Shown in pieces: positions 7,901 through 15,667 of a stretch of DNA of 64,000 nucleotides; position 1 is the stretch's first letter; each line of letters begins with the position of its first letter. The translations under genes were made by a program, and so were the position numbers. A model generated the notes under the pieces. It did no database searches and had not been told where the DNA came from. It saw nothing but the letters and a program-made list of their open reading frames with translations. The stretch is from a virus, in IMG/VR virus record IMGVR_UViG_3300017605_000154, positions 1 to 64,000 of that record. One strand, 5' to 3'.

Positions 7901-8752
7901 CTATACCTCTCTCGCGAGCTAAGTGGGGGCACTCCACCGAGCAACGATAATTTTGCATCAGCCGCCGTTATTAGTAGTCTTCCATTCTCCGCATCAGGTA
8001 CTACGGTGGATGCGGACGCTGAGTTTGACGAGCCTAATGCAGAGTTCTTGAGTGCGGGTAGTCCGAAGGATTCGGTCTGGTACAAGTATGTAGCCACATT
8101 CAACGGTCAGCTTGGAATCAAGGCCGCATGCAATTCGAACAACGACGACGGCTATGTCTACGTCGATACGTGGCGTGGAACGAGCTTCGCGAATCTAGTG
8201 CGCGATCCCGAACCACCCAAAAGCAATAAGGGATTCTTCGGTTTCGGTGATGCGCCTGCCATAGTGAAGCAGAACGCTCTTACCGTGAACGTTGTTAGTG
8301 GTCAAACCTACTACATTCGGGTGCTGACTGAGAGTGGTGGTTCCGAAGATTTCACAGTCTACGCCGATGTCGATGGAATCTACCTAGACCTGCAAGTTAG
8401 CGCGATCGAAGAGATGCATGGTACGTTGATCGACAGTGCGACCATCCTTGTCGATCTGCAAGCTTCGGGCATCGATCGCTATTCTCTTACTACCGACGCT
8501 GCCACCCTCTTGCTTGACTTGCAGCCAAGCGGTGTTGAAGTGAAAGGTTTCCAGTACACGGACACCGGCTCTATCTACGTGAATCTGACCGCAATTGTTG
8601 CGGATGAATGCATATTTCATCTTGAGCCGTCATGGATCGTGGATGGTATTCGCAAGTGGTCTTGGAATGGATCGAGCCGGCGATGGGCAGTTGGAGATAC
8701 ATCGCGAAGGTGGACATGGATCGAAGGCGAAGGCCAACCCCAGATTTGTTAG
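4997..8752 (+). CDS. Large multidomain appendage protein with repeated PPC-like domains
   Basis: This 1251-residue protein starts after GGGAGGGG. A roughly 150-residue unit recurs about six times, each opening with N-D/N-N-F-A-S-A and containing S-V-W-Y-x-F/Y, which resembles bacterial pre-peptidase C-terminal (PPC) beta domains. Opening motifs include TNDNFSNAQ, NNNFASPTAV, NNNFASPTAL, NDDFASAQAI, ANDNWQDVW and SNDNFASAAV. Residues about 1125-1205 are four copies of the D-x-A-T-x-x-x-D-L-Q repeat shared with the protein at 13008-15383. The C-terminus is Trp/Arg rich. It is probably a host-recognition or adhesion fibre. No signal peptide is present, consistent with virion assembly in the cytoplasm. 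Confidence 0.7.
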   Translation: MAPPTNDNFSNAQGPLSTSLPGSASGTTFDATKEGTEPAFATNDQSVWFYFIPGSSGWYKFWVDAADIVTHNGQSMGIAIGTPTTLAGYTLSAVESYVAHPTSQSFAGFPTVAMFLTSGTTYYIKVWSNRSGSANSESVDFTLRWDSFSPPGNNNFASPTAVGSLPASLTVGTKDATMEASEPLINSPTYSAIQSRWYTFTAAAAGLHRVRLVKADFAFTGTHLTGVVDGIDQTPGIIYAQVFTDFVDTLAETTEANALAVNQIGETSSGDVVLSFVAPSAGTYYIRVGTPYKIKSTVSDNGYGFNDQVASTTMQVEVSSPPANNNFASPTALSTTLPGTLTGQTTFDSTQEATEPDVFSSGANIEQSVWYTFTPTVSGVYAFKIPLASAVYNGTNDASSGELNIGIWDETVLTDMTTANIMAQDEIFTAPSWSSPHDAAILVNLVSGTTYHIKVASGFGTTYNRSTCNFTLQWDIMPTITNDDFASAQAISGSSGSVDPVHTAGSTFQTGASEPPSMYWNGAQTQGTVWFDWTCPATGDYVFKIEGTEDTTGGSLVPSFDLAVWQGSSIGSLTKVCRSWIGSQNLEGRPWSQATAVGFHGISGQHYKIQVTNWNPIYNDAKLSWRTNTVTGDSTAAPASFPNGRTNNYGNDDSEPPPNFATILGGHDSWWFTDGQVGHVKWFKAVYSDTQTITIDGKQFDGLNSATVTSVLIGDVGLIVYKGANYGSLAVAKISGTTVNAAMMLSNGYFSGTGTDRARLLSLNTPGSSDGEDFMDVDVTAGDTVWIALFGLYDADYAGSDSLDAQQFELDLHVPIAAPANDNWQDVWDNDTFAYWLNYGKYPLPNGFFDQSNAVHRTGSTVGGTAEVGEGARAGFAATRSVWYYWFPDSADPRDWTLTVDSTVDCVLGVYDVDYPSGDLLALMYEDDDSGTGNHPQIVITPTQLFADGWSGDALAIVVDSKTEGAFDLYLSRELSGGTPPSNDNFASAAVISSLPFSASGTTVDADAEFDEPNAEFLSAGSPKDSVWYKYVATFNGQLGIKAACNSNNDDGYVYVDTWRGTSFANLVRDPEPPKSNKGFFGFGDAPAIVKQNALTVNVVSGQTYYIRVLTESGGSEDFTVYADVDGIYLDLQVSAIEEMHGTLIDSATILVDLQASGIDRYSLTTDAATLLLDLQPSGVEVKGFQYTDTGSIYVNLTAIVADECIFHLEPSWIVDGIRKWSWNGSSRRWAVGDTSRRWTWIEGEGQPQIC

Positions 8753-8766
8753 GTTAGCGAGGAGCT

Positions 8767-9087
8767 ATGGCATTCACTCTAACGCGAGGTACTAAGGAGA
8801 TTCTGCCCGTCGATGTCGACGACACGACCGATCAAGCGACGTCTCTAGTAAGTGCGACTAGTGTCCAGTTCGATGTCAAGTTGGCAGACTCACCGTTTAC
8901 ATCGTTCTATTCGAATCAGGCTGCATCAGCTACAGGCATGCGCATTAGTTGCCTTGTCGATACATCGGCAGCGCATCCAAACGGGCTGTGGCCGGAAGGT
9001 CACTATGAGCTTTACGTCGAGTTCGTACTAGCAACTGAAAGCGTACGACTCGGCCCGATCGACATTTACGTAATCGGCCAAGGTTAG
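8767..9087 (+). CDS. Small beta protein paired with repeat fibre (paralogue of 15374-15667)
   Basis: This 106-residue protein begins MAFTLTRGTKEILPVDVDD and ends RLGPIDIYVIGQG. The protein at 15374-15667 begins MAVVLTKGTVEFLPIRVSD and ends RLGPYKFRVDD. Shared positions span the whole length. Both genes directly follow a D-L-Q-repeat protein, which suggests an accessory or chaperone/adaptor for the preceding fibre. The beta pattern resembles N-terminal baseplate-binding domains; this comparison is tentative. Confidence 0.65.
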   Translation: MAFTLTRGTKEILPVDVDDTTDQATSLVSATSVQFDVKLADSPFTSFYSNQAASATGMRISCLVDTSAAHPNGLWPEGHYELYVEFVLATESVRLGPIDIYVIGQG

Positions 9088-9096
9088 GAGAGAACC

Positions 9097-9654
9097 GTGG
9101 GCAAAGTTGGTTATCAGGATGGATTGAAGGCAGCATACCAGCGGATCAAGAAGCTCGATCCCGCAGGCTGCAATCCAAACTATAATCCTGACGATCCTGA
9201 TGCTATCCCTGTGGATCAGTTGAAGGCTTGGGACAAAGTTCATCGCACCCTGAAGATCCTCAAGGAAGATCACGATGCGGCAGTTCCTACCAACGGTGGC
9301 GGTAATGGTGGTGGCGGTGGTGGCGGCGGTAATCCGCCTCCCGTTAAGAGATATGCACCGCGTACTCACAATCTCGGCAATCGCGATCAAGACCCGCGCT
9401 TTTGTTGCAAGCCTGAGTATGGCGTTGTTGACAAGGGAACTCACTACGAAGACGAGATGGGTTGCACGTACACGAAGGAACCGTACGGAACGAATCCAGA
9501 TGGTAAGAGGGATCGCGCCTACATCGTGCCCGGACTAAAGGGTGCGGATTCGATGGATGGTGCAGAGCCTTGCGATCCGTACAGCGCAAATGGCATCTCG
9601 GTTCCTCCCTACCCAGGCGATCCTGTTGCACAAACAGGCTCATATCACAGATAA
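9097..9654 (+). CDS. Hypothetical protein with polyglycine linker
   Basis: A GTG start at 9097 follows AGGAGAG. The N-terminal 65 residues are helical (KAAYQRIKKLDP; AWDKVHRTLKILKEDHDA). A run of Gly and Asn at residues 67-79 links them to a Cys-containing C-terminal half (FCCKPEYG, MGCTYTKEPYG). The linker suggests two independently folding parts of a virion protein. Its last codons overlap the start of the sigma-like gene. Confidence 0.6.
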   Translation: MGKVGYQDGLKAAYQRIKKLDPAGCNPNYNPDDPDAIPVDQLKAWDKVHRTLKILKEDHDAAVPTNGGGNGGGGGGGGNPPPVKRYAPRTHNLGNRDQDPRFCCKPEYGVVDKGTHYEDEMGCTYTKEPYGTNPDGKRDRAYIVPGLKGADSMDGAEPCDPYSANGISVPPYPGDPVAQTGSYHR

Positions 9655-10168
9655 AATAAGCGACGAGGTTCTAGTTGAAACTGTCGAGTACCTATCGCGT
9701 GTTCTGTTTAGAACTCGAGGTATCCACTCTAAACTACGCGATGACATACGGCAAGAGATCGCAGTTGCACTCATAAAGGCGCGAGAGAATTTCGATCCAT
9801 CTAAAGCAAGCTGGAATACCTACGCAAATCGTATTGCATTCTACACACTGAGAGAGTATCTGCGGAGTAATTATATTGACGGGAAAGAGTATAAGAAGGG
9901 GCTACAGTCGCCAATCAACTATGTAGCTTTCGAGGAGTTAACAAGTGAGCCGTCCACTACTGAACAGTACGATAACCTTACCACTACAGAGTTGCTTGGA
10001 ATTTGCAAGACGGATAAGGAACGATTCGTAGTTCTATGTCTTATGGCGGGCTACAATTCGGCAGAGATAGAGAGAATGCTACGAATCGGGCAGGGAAGGC
10101 TTACGAAGACTATCTTGCGCTTACGGATCGCGAGCTTGAAATACTTGAGGTTACAGCAACCGGATTGA
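9626..10168 (+). CDS. Sigma-70-family-like transcription factor
   Basis: The core reads as sigma region 2, DDIRQEIAVALIKARENFDP with TYANRIAFYTLREYLRS. A region 4-like HTH follows: TDKERFVVLCLMAG, then YNSAEIERMLRIGQGRLT and KTILRLR. That is the two-domain layout of small (ECF-like) sigma factors or of phage sigma-like late regulators. The start is uncertain. I place it at TTG 9626 with AGG nine bases upstream, because the frame's first ATG (9542) would add residues read from the gene upstream. It would direct RNA polymerase to phage promoters, perhaps late ones. It sits unexpectedly inside the fibre block, and its 3' end overlaps the next gene by 133 bases. Confidence 0.6.
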   Translation: MHKQAHITDKISDEVLVETVEYLSRVLFRTRGIHSKLRDDIRQEIAVALIKARENFDPSKASWNTYANRIAFYTLREYLRSNYIDGKEYKKGLQSPINYVAFEELTSEPSTTEQYDNLTTTELLGICKTDKERFVVLCLMAGYNSAEIERMLRIGQGRLTKTILRLRIASLKYLRLQQPD

Positions 10169-10305
10169 CTAGTGAGGAAACAGCAAAAGAGTTGTTCATA
10201 GCTTTCCAGACTGTAAAGACCTATAAGAAGAGGATTATTCTAAAATTGGACGCGAAGAACATGGTTCACGCAGTAGCTAAAGCTATCAGGCAAGGACTGA
10301 TCTAG
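10036..10305 (+). CDS. LuxR/GerE-type helix-turn-helix protein overlapping the sigma-like gene
   Basis: Residues 29-89 are a nearly complete GerE-type HTH: LTDRELEILEVTATGLTSEE at the start, the recognition segment FIAFQTVKTYKKRI, then the closing helix AVAKAIRQGLI. There is no receiver or ligand-binding domain. ATG 10036 lies within the sigma-like frame, shifted by -1, and the spacing to AAGGAA is long. The HTH itself lies mostly beyond the sigma stop. Either this is a small separate DNA-binding protein, or it is joined to the sigma-like product by a ribosomal frameshift. I favour a separate, coupled gene. Confidence 0.6.
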   Translation: MSYGGLQFGRDRENATNRAGKAYEDYLALTDRELEILEVTATGLTSEETAKELFIAFQTVKTYKKRIILKLDAKNMVHAVAKAIRQGLI

Positions 10306-10340
10306 ATGGGTGTCCCGCTAGGACTACCGAAGGGATAAGT

Positions 10341-10820
10341 ATGAGGGCCGAGTACGAAGCACATACATCAGCAGCAGTAGCCCTTGCCGCTGCGACTACC
10401 GCAAAAACGATTTTCGGAATTAAGGGCGATACAGGATACGCACTCGATCTTCTCAAGTGGTGGTTTACTCTAGATGGAGTATCGGCATCTGAGAAGCCTA
10501 TCTACATTGAACTGTGTTATTGCACGTGGGCAACAAACGCTCCTGGTACAGCCTCAACGTCGGAAACACCGAATCAGGTTGCTGGCCCTAGAATTGCGGA
10601 AACGTTTGCTGCCGGTCGTAACTGGACTTCTGAGCCTACTGTGCTTACGCCGATCGAAGTGTTCGACTACGATCCTTATAAGGCGTACTACGGTTACGAC
10701 TTCTCGCTTGGTGATTCGCCTGACTCAGCGAATGCGGAAGGTTTTGCTGTTCGTATGACTATTCCATCGGGCGGTGCTGCTGTTAACGCTCGTACAGGAA
10801 TGCGAGTTGCGAGAGCTTAA
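10341..10820 (+). CDS. Minor virion protein, beta-rich (actinophage structural family)
   Basis: The 159 residues start after AAGGGATA. The pattern AAATTAKTIFGIKGDTGYAL, an IYIELCYCTWATN strand, NQVAGPRIAETFAAGRNWTSEP and a closing GFAVRMTIPSGGAAVNAR matches, from memory, a small structural protein found in many phages of Gram-positive hosts. It probably contributes to a fibre or capsid decoration. Its stop overlaps the ATG of the next gene. Confidence 0.55.
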   Translation: MRAEYEAHTSAAVALAAATTAKTIFGIKGDTGYALDLLKWWFTLDGVSASEKPIYIELCYCTWATNAPGTASTSETPNQVAGPRIAETFAAGRNWTSEPTVLTPIEVFDYDPYKAYYGYDFSLGDSPDSANAEGFAVRMTIPSGGAAVNARTGMRVARA

Positions 10821-11137
10821 TGCCAACTGCATGGCCTCCAACTCCTTTACCTCCTATCCCACCATTTGAAGCTTGGGGATGGGAAGCACTGGTCGCTCTT
10901 GGAGAGTATCTAAAAAGTCGTGGATGGACAGTACGAAATCCAACTACCCAGGAACGTAATCAGATTTTCGATCCGATTCGTTGCGATCTAGGTCATAGTG
11001 CAACAGGTAGATACGTTGTATCCCCACAGGGTACAGAATATCCAATGGCTGTTTGCTCAACAGGACATGGTAGGGAGAATAGACGTGCTGTATTTACTTG
11101 TTGGCCCCCCTGGTATCAGGACACGTATCTAGTATGA
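10820..11137 (+). CDS. Hypothetical protein, Pro-rich N-terminus
   Basis: The 105-residue product begins with a proline-rich segment (PTAWPPTPLPPIPPF) followed by a small domain with two Cys (RCDLGHSATGRYV; AVCSTGHG). The ATGA at 11134-11137 couples it to the next gene. No family is recognised; by position it is likely an accessory fibre component. Confidence 0.55.
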   Translation: MPTAWPPTPLPPIPPFEAWGWEALVALGEYLKSRGWTVRNPTTQERNQIFDPIRCDLGHSATGRYVVSPQGTEYPMAVCSTGHGRENRRAVFTCWPPWYQDTYLV

Positions 11138-13008
11138 GTCTACGATTCCTAGATGGATTTGAGCATGGCGTACTTTCAAGTGCTGGCGGCGGTCTTTACA
11201 GTAACATCGCTAACTTCTCAACGGTTGCAGACATAGTAACTTCTCCAGTTAAGACTGGTAATCGCTGCCTTCGCTTGAGAAATTCCAGTCGTATTAGTTA
11301 TGACTTTGGGAACTCTCCTGCAATAGCAATGATTGGTGCTTGGGTTCGTTTTGAAGCATTACCAGCAAGCGGCCCCCTTGACATATTTGGTATTGAATCA
11401 TCTGGATCACCGGGCGCCTGGGTCAATCTCAATACAGACGGTACAGTTACACAGGCCGCTTATGATGGTGCGGTTGCGATTGAAGATAGTCCTAACAGCT
11501 CCGGGACACTCGTGATTGGAAGGTTCCATTGGATCGCCTTCTATGCTGATATGTCAAGTAATCCCTGGGTTGTTCGCACAAAGATAGATCAAAATGCTGT
11601 ACGTGAATATCAGCCAGCAATAGCGGGCACAGTAATCGCTAGAGCAAATATTTGGCACAACAATTTTGTAGAGGCGGGCGACCTTACTCGTTATTATGAT
11701 GACGCTGTAATTTATGCTGGAAGCACATCTGACTGGCCTATTACTCCCAAGCGTATTTATCCTAAGGCTCTTAATGCTGTCGGTACTCATAACCTGGAAG
11801 CTGCAACTTCAAAGTTTTACTTTAAGGATATCGCGGGTACGGAAACCGCACTTACTACCTCCGAAACGACTAGTCATCAGGTTATTGATGATTCACCTCT
11901 AGACCAGGACGTAGACCACGTTCTTTTAAAGGGCGTAACAATCCAGTTCGGTACAAGTGTAGAATCACACACTGGTACAACCGGCTCTGTTAGTCAGGCA
12001 TCATTTGATATTTCGATTGCTCTGAACGCACGTTGTCGTGGAGTTCTAGTCTTTACGTTTGATGCGAATGCAAACGCAAACGATGCAACTAGCGTTAAGA
12101 TCAATCCAGCAGGTGCCAATATTGATGTTCCAGCCGTTGCGTCAAGCTTGGCAACAGATACAGCAATTGAGCCGGGTTCATGTCGAGCTTGGTTCATCGG
12201 TACAGGTTTAGCTAGCGTTGTTGGAACAACCGTTACCGTTCGCGTGAATCGAAATAACAACGCGAACACTATGTATGCAGTTGCTATTGCGATTAATGCG
12301 GACACTGATCTTGAAACAACTGGTGTAGCTGTGCAGAACGACGACGGCGCAATTGCCGAATTGTCGGTCAATGACGGTTCGCCAGGACAGAACTCTATGC
12401 GATTTGCAGGAGCCTATTACGGTGGAGCTGCTCCGCCTACGGCTGGTGCAAACTCAACGCTCTTGCAGAGTATCGACTTGGGTGCATTCGGTATTGCTGT
12501 TTCGCGTGAAACAACAGCCGGTCAGGGCGCACGAAATGTTGGACTAGTCGGAGCATCAGATGACCGTGCTTATACAGTATTGGCTGTTCGTGGTGTAACT
12601 CCGCAAGCTACTGCATCTCACTACGCAGAATATGCACTTGAGGATACTACTGACATATTTGAAGCAAAAGCTATACGTATTATTTCAGCAATGAGACAAG
12701 ACACCGCCGCTGCTTGCACTATTGATCTAAACGTCTTTGACGGTACTACCGGAAATGATATTGAAAATGATCTAAACATCAATAGTGCTTCCAATATTTA
12801 TCGAGTGACTGTTTTGACTACTAATCCTTCTGGTGGCTTATGGCTTAACACTATCTTCAATGCTCTAAAACTTAGATGGGGTAAATCAATTAGTGCGGCG
12901 GGGATTCCCCGTCTAGCAGCTTTGCAAGCTGAGATACTGCTCGATGATGTTAAGCATACACCTATTTATAATCGCCAAGATTCACAACACAGGGCGAGTC
13001 GCTGGTAA
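11134..13008 (+). CDS. Tail fibre/appendage protein with N-terminal LamG/ConA-like domain
   Basis: This 624-residue protein starts at the ATG of the ATGA overlap, giving MSLRFLDGFEHGVLSSAGG. Residues 1-210 have the strand order of a laminin-G/concanavalin-like jelly roll, with FHWIAFYADMSSNPWVVRTK and YYDDAVIYAG. Such domains bind glycans. The centre (residues 250-480) is a second beta domain with repeated Ala/Asn/Thr strands. The C-terminal part ends with a helix (IPRLAALQAEILLDD). Likely part of the host-binding apparatus. It is coupled to the next gene by TAATG. Confidence 0.65.
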   Translation: MSLRFLDGFEHGVLSSAGGGLYSNIANFSTVADIVTSPVKTGNRCLRLRNSSRISYDFGNSPAIAMIGAWVRFEALPASGPLDIFGIESSGSPGAWVNLNTDGTVTQAAYDGAVAIEDSPNSSGTLVIGRFHWIAFYADMSSNPWVVRTKIDQNAVREYQPAIAGTVIARANIWHNNFVEAGDLTRYYDDAVIYAGSTSDWPITPKRIYPKALNAVGTHNLEAATSKFYFKDIAGTETALTTSETTSHQVIDDSPLDQDVDHVLLKGVTIQFGTSVESHTGTTGSVSQASFDISIALNARCRGVLVFTFDANANANDATSVKINPAGANIDVPAVASSLATDTAIEPGSCRAWFIGTGLASVVGTTVTVRVNRNNNANTMYAVAIAINADTDLETTGVAVQNDDGAIAELSVNDGSPGQNSMRFAGAYYGGAAPPTAGANSTLLQSIDLGAFGIAVSRETTAGQGARNVGLVGASDDRAYTVLAVRGVTPQATASHYAEYALEDTTDIFEAKAIRIISAMRQDTAAACTIDLNVFDGTTGNDIENDLNINSASNIYRVTVLTTNPSGGLWLNTIFNALKLRWGKSISAAGIPRLAALQAEILLDDVKHTPIYNRQDSQHRASRW

Positions 13009-15383
13009 TGGCTAGATATAAGCGAGCCGATCGTTTTTCTCCGACGCTTACGCATCGTGCGCTAGTTCCTACTGGCGCTACCGGAGCATATACCGACGCC
13101 GCGACAGTATATCTCGATATCCAGGCTAGCAGTAGCGATACCGCACAGTTCGTAGACGGTGGAGTTGCTGGTGTTACCGCTTCCGACAATTTTAATCGCG
13201 CTAATGAAACTCCTATCGGATCGCCCTGGGTACGATTGACAGGTAGCACAGGACTAGCAGACCTAGATTCAAACCATGTAACAGTCCTTACTGCACAGCA
13301 AGGTGATAAGCTCTACTATCACAGTAGTCTAGCAGGTGTAGTGGGTGCAACACAATTTTCGGAATGTGTCGTAGGACAGGTTACGACAGATGGTGGCCCT
13401 GCTGTAAGAATCGGCGGCGGAACTGGATTTAGTGCTTACATTTTCAACGTAGTAACGTTTGCTATTTGCGCTTTCAACAATGGCGCGTTCGTAATAATCG
13501 GATCAGACCTTTCGGCGTTTGTGTTTACTGATTCAGTCATTCGTTTGGAAGCTGAAGGTAACACAGTTCGAGTATATATTGACGGTATCCTACGTGATAC
13601 TAGATCAGATACACTAGTACCTAATGCTGGCAATGGTCCAGGCTGGCATCTCTATGATTCTGCCGGATCAGCAACAAAGAATATTGATAACTGGTCGGGC
13701 GGAGATATCGGTGTCGCCGCTTATGTCTATCTCGATCTTCAACCATCCGCTACTGAAACAAAAGAAATTCCCGATACCGCGACTGTCTACGTCGACATTC
13801 AAGCAATTACGACAGTTGAGACAGCGCAGTTTGTCGACAGTAACACTGCATACGTTGATTTGCAGGCGAGTGGCACCGAGGCGCGAGAAATCGCCGACAC
13901 TGCAACGGTGTATATTGACCTGCAGGCGTCCGACACTCAGATATTCGAAGGAGTCGATAGTGGCAACGTTCCCCTACTATTCACGGTATCCGCAGTCGAA
14001 CTACGCGACCGATTCGACAGCGACAACATCTACTTGGATCTCTCTGTCCAATACGTCGAATTGGCCGAGTTGGCCGACGCAGCCACCGTATACGTGGACG
14101 TCCAAAGCAGCAGCACAGATATCGCTCAGTTCGTTGACGCGCAGACAGTTGGACTCGTTCTGGCTCCGTCGAGCGCGGACACAATTCAAGCAGTCGATGC
14201 TGACTCGGTATATTTCGACCTTCAGGCATCTGGTACCGAATTCGTTGAGCGTGCAACTCTCGACGCGGATACGGTGTACCTCGATATCTCAACCACATCG
14301 ACGCAAGTCTTTGAAGGCGTTGATGCGCAAACCGTCTATGCTCTACTAACGCCTAGTGCGACTGACGTAGCTGACTTTGCGGAAGCAGCTTCAGTCTACC
14401 TCGATATTCAAACAAGCGATACCCAGGCTTTTGCAGGCATCGATGCGGCAACCGGAAATCTCGTTATCACCATTACGAGTTCCGACATCATCATTGCCGT
14501 CGATACTGACTCGGTATATTTCGATCTGCAGGCATCGGGGAACGAATCCCAATCCGGCGCAACTAATGATGCGGACACGATCCTGGTCGATCTGCAGACT
14601 TCTGATACTCAGGTCTTCGAGGGCGTAGATGCTAACTCTGTGCTGGTCGATCTGCAGGTTGCGTCCACGGAGGAGTCTGCCACTGTTGACGCAACTACAG
14701 CTTTCGTAGCTATTACGCCGAGCGCAGCGGATACAGCGCAGTATGTAGAAGCCACTAGCGTTTACCTCGACCTGGATGCTTCCGGAACGGACGTCAAAGA
14801 AGGACTGCAGACCGACGCAGCTACGGTACTTGCCGATCTTCAACCATCAGGAACGGATAGCGCCGATTACGTCGAAAGCGCCAGCGTCTACATCGACCTG
14901 CAAGCTTCCGGTGTAGATCAGTATATTGCGCCGACGCAAGATTCTGATACAGCATATCTGGATTTGCAGGTAACGCAATCCGACATCGCTGCTACTAACG
15001 ACGCAGCTACAGCGTACTTCGACATTAATGTCATTCAGCAGGACATCGCGATCTTCCTGGATGCTGCAACGGCTGTGGTGGGGTTGCAGCCGACAAGCAG
15101 CGAACTGCGTGAAATTTTCGAGTCTGCACAAGCATATCTTGATTTGCAAGTCGCTGCGATCGAGGTACCAGCATACATCGAAACGTTCACTGTTCCCCTG
15201 TACATATTTCCGACCTCGACGGAGTACAGAGAGGTTACGGATGCAGGCTCGGTTTACCTTGATATCAACATATCAGGTCAGCCGATTCTGCTTGCTGTAC
15301 TATCCGGGAAATTGCTTGGCCGCGTATGGGCAGCGAACTTCGGTAACAAGTGGAGAGGGCAGGTGATTAACCGATGGCAGTAG
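13008..15383 (+). CDS. Fibre protein with about 27 tandem 20-residue D-L-Q repeats
   Basis: In this 791-residue protein, one repeat (residues about 24-44) is followed by a ConA/LamG-like domain (about 60-235, beginning DNFNRANETPIGSPW). Some 26 further repeats of about 20 residues then run to the end, with consensus D-(A/S)-x-(T/S)-V-Y-(L/V/F)-D-(L/I)-Q-x-S-x-T-x-x-x-x-x-V. The unit is highly regular and devoid of Cys. It looks like a rigid beta-structured shaft carrying a glycan-binding head. The last 35 residues are basic and Trp-containing. The same repeat closes the protein at 4997-8752. Repeats of this kind can change copy number by recombination. Confidence 0.7.
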   Translation: MARYKRADRFSPTLTHRALVPTGATGAYTDAATVYLDIQASSSDTAQFVDGGVAGVTASDNFNRANETPIGSPWVRLTGSTGLADLDSNHVTVLTAQQGDKLYYHSSLAGVVGATQFSECVVGQVTTDGGPAVRIGGGTGFSAYIFNVVTFAICAFNNGAFVIIGSDLSAFVFTDSVIRLEAEGNTVRVYIDGILRDTRSDTLVPNAGNGPGWHLYDSAGSATKNIDNWSGGDIGVAAYVYLDLQPSATETKEIPDTATVYVDIQAITTVETAQFVDSNTAYVDLQASGTEAREIADTATVYIDLQASDTQIFEGVDSGNVPLLFTVSAVELRDRFDSDNIYLDLSVQYVELAELADAATVYVDVQSSSTDIAQFVDAQTVGLVLAPSSADTIQAVDADSVYFDLQASGTEFVERATLDADTVYLDISTTSTQVFEGVDAQTVYALLTPSATDVADFAEAASVYLDIQTSDTQAFAGIDAATGNLVITITSSDIIIAVDTDSVYFDLQASGNESQSGATNDADTILVDLQTSDTQVFEGVDANSVLVDLQVASTEESATVDATTAFVAITPSAADTAQYVEATSVYLDLDASGTDVKEGLQTDAATVLADLQPSGTDSADYVESASVYIDLQASGVDQYIAPTQDSDTAYLDLQVTQSDIAATNDAATAYFDINVIQQDIAIFLDAATAVVGLQPTSSELREIFESAQAYLDLQVAAIEVPAYIETFTVPLYIFPTSTEYREVTDAGSVYLDINISGQPILLAVLSGKLLGRVWAANFGNKWRGQVINRWQ

Positions 15384-15667
15384 TGCTAACTAAGGGTACT
15401 GTTGAATTCCTTCCAATTCGTGTATCTGATGCGCTAGGCAATCTCGGAACGCTGGATGGAACTGGATTGGCTTACGATCTGTACCACGATGACGAAGCTG
15501 AGACTGTAGTGCTTACGAGCCAAAGCGCGCAGAACGATGGCATGCTTGCACTTCCGCTAATTGATACAACAACACTCGCTGAAGGGCCATATTGCGTGTT
15601 TATCAAGTTTACAACCTTCCCCGAAACACCGCGTCTCGGGCCGTACAAGTTCCGCGTCGATGATTGA
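15374..15667 (+). CDS. Small beta protein paired with repeat fibre (paralogue of 8767-9087)
   Basis: This 97-residue protein shares its opening (V-L-T-K-G-T-V-E-F-L-P) and closing (PRLGPYKFRVDD) patterns with the product of 8767-9087. It again directly follows a D-L-Q-repeat protein. It overlaps the repeat gene by 10 bases and the terminase gene by 8. Probably an adaptor or assembly partner of the fibre. Confidence 0.65.
   Translation: MAVVLTKGTVEFLPIRVSDALGNLGTLDGTGLAYDLYHDDEAETVVLTSQSAQNDGMLALPLIDTTTLAEGPYCVFIKFTTFPETPRLGPYKFRVDD

Noticed and set aside
13719-15290. Repeat region considered as a non-coding satellite
   Set aside because: The frame is uninterrupted for 791 codons and the repeats are far better conserved in protein than in DNA.
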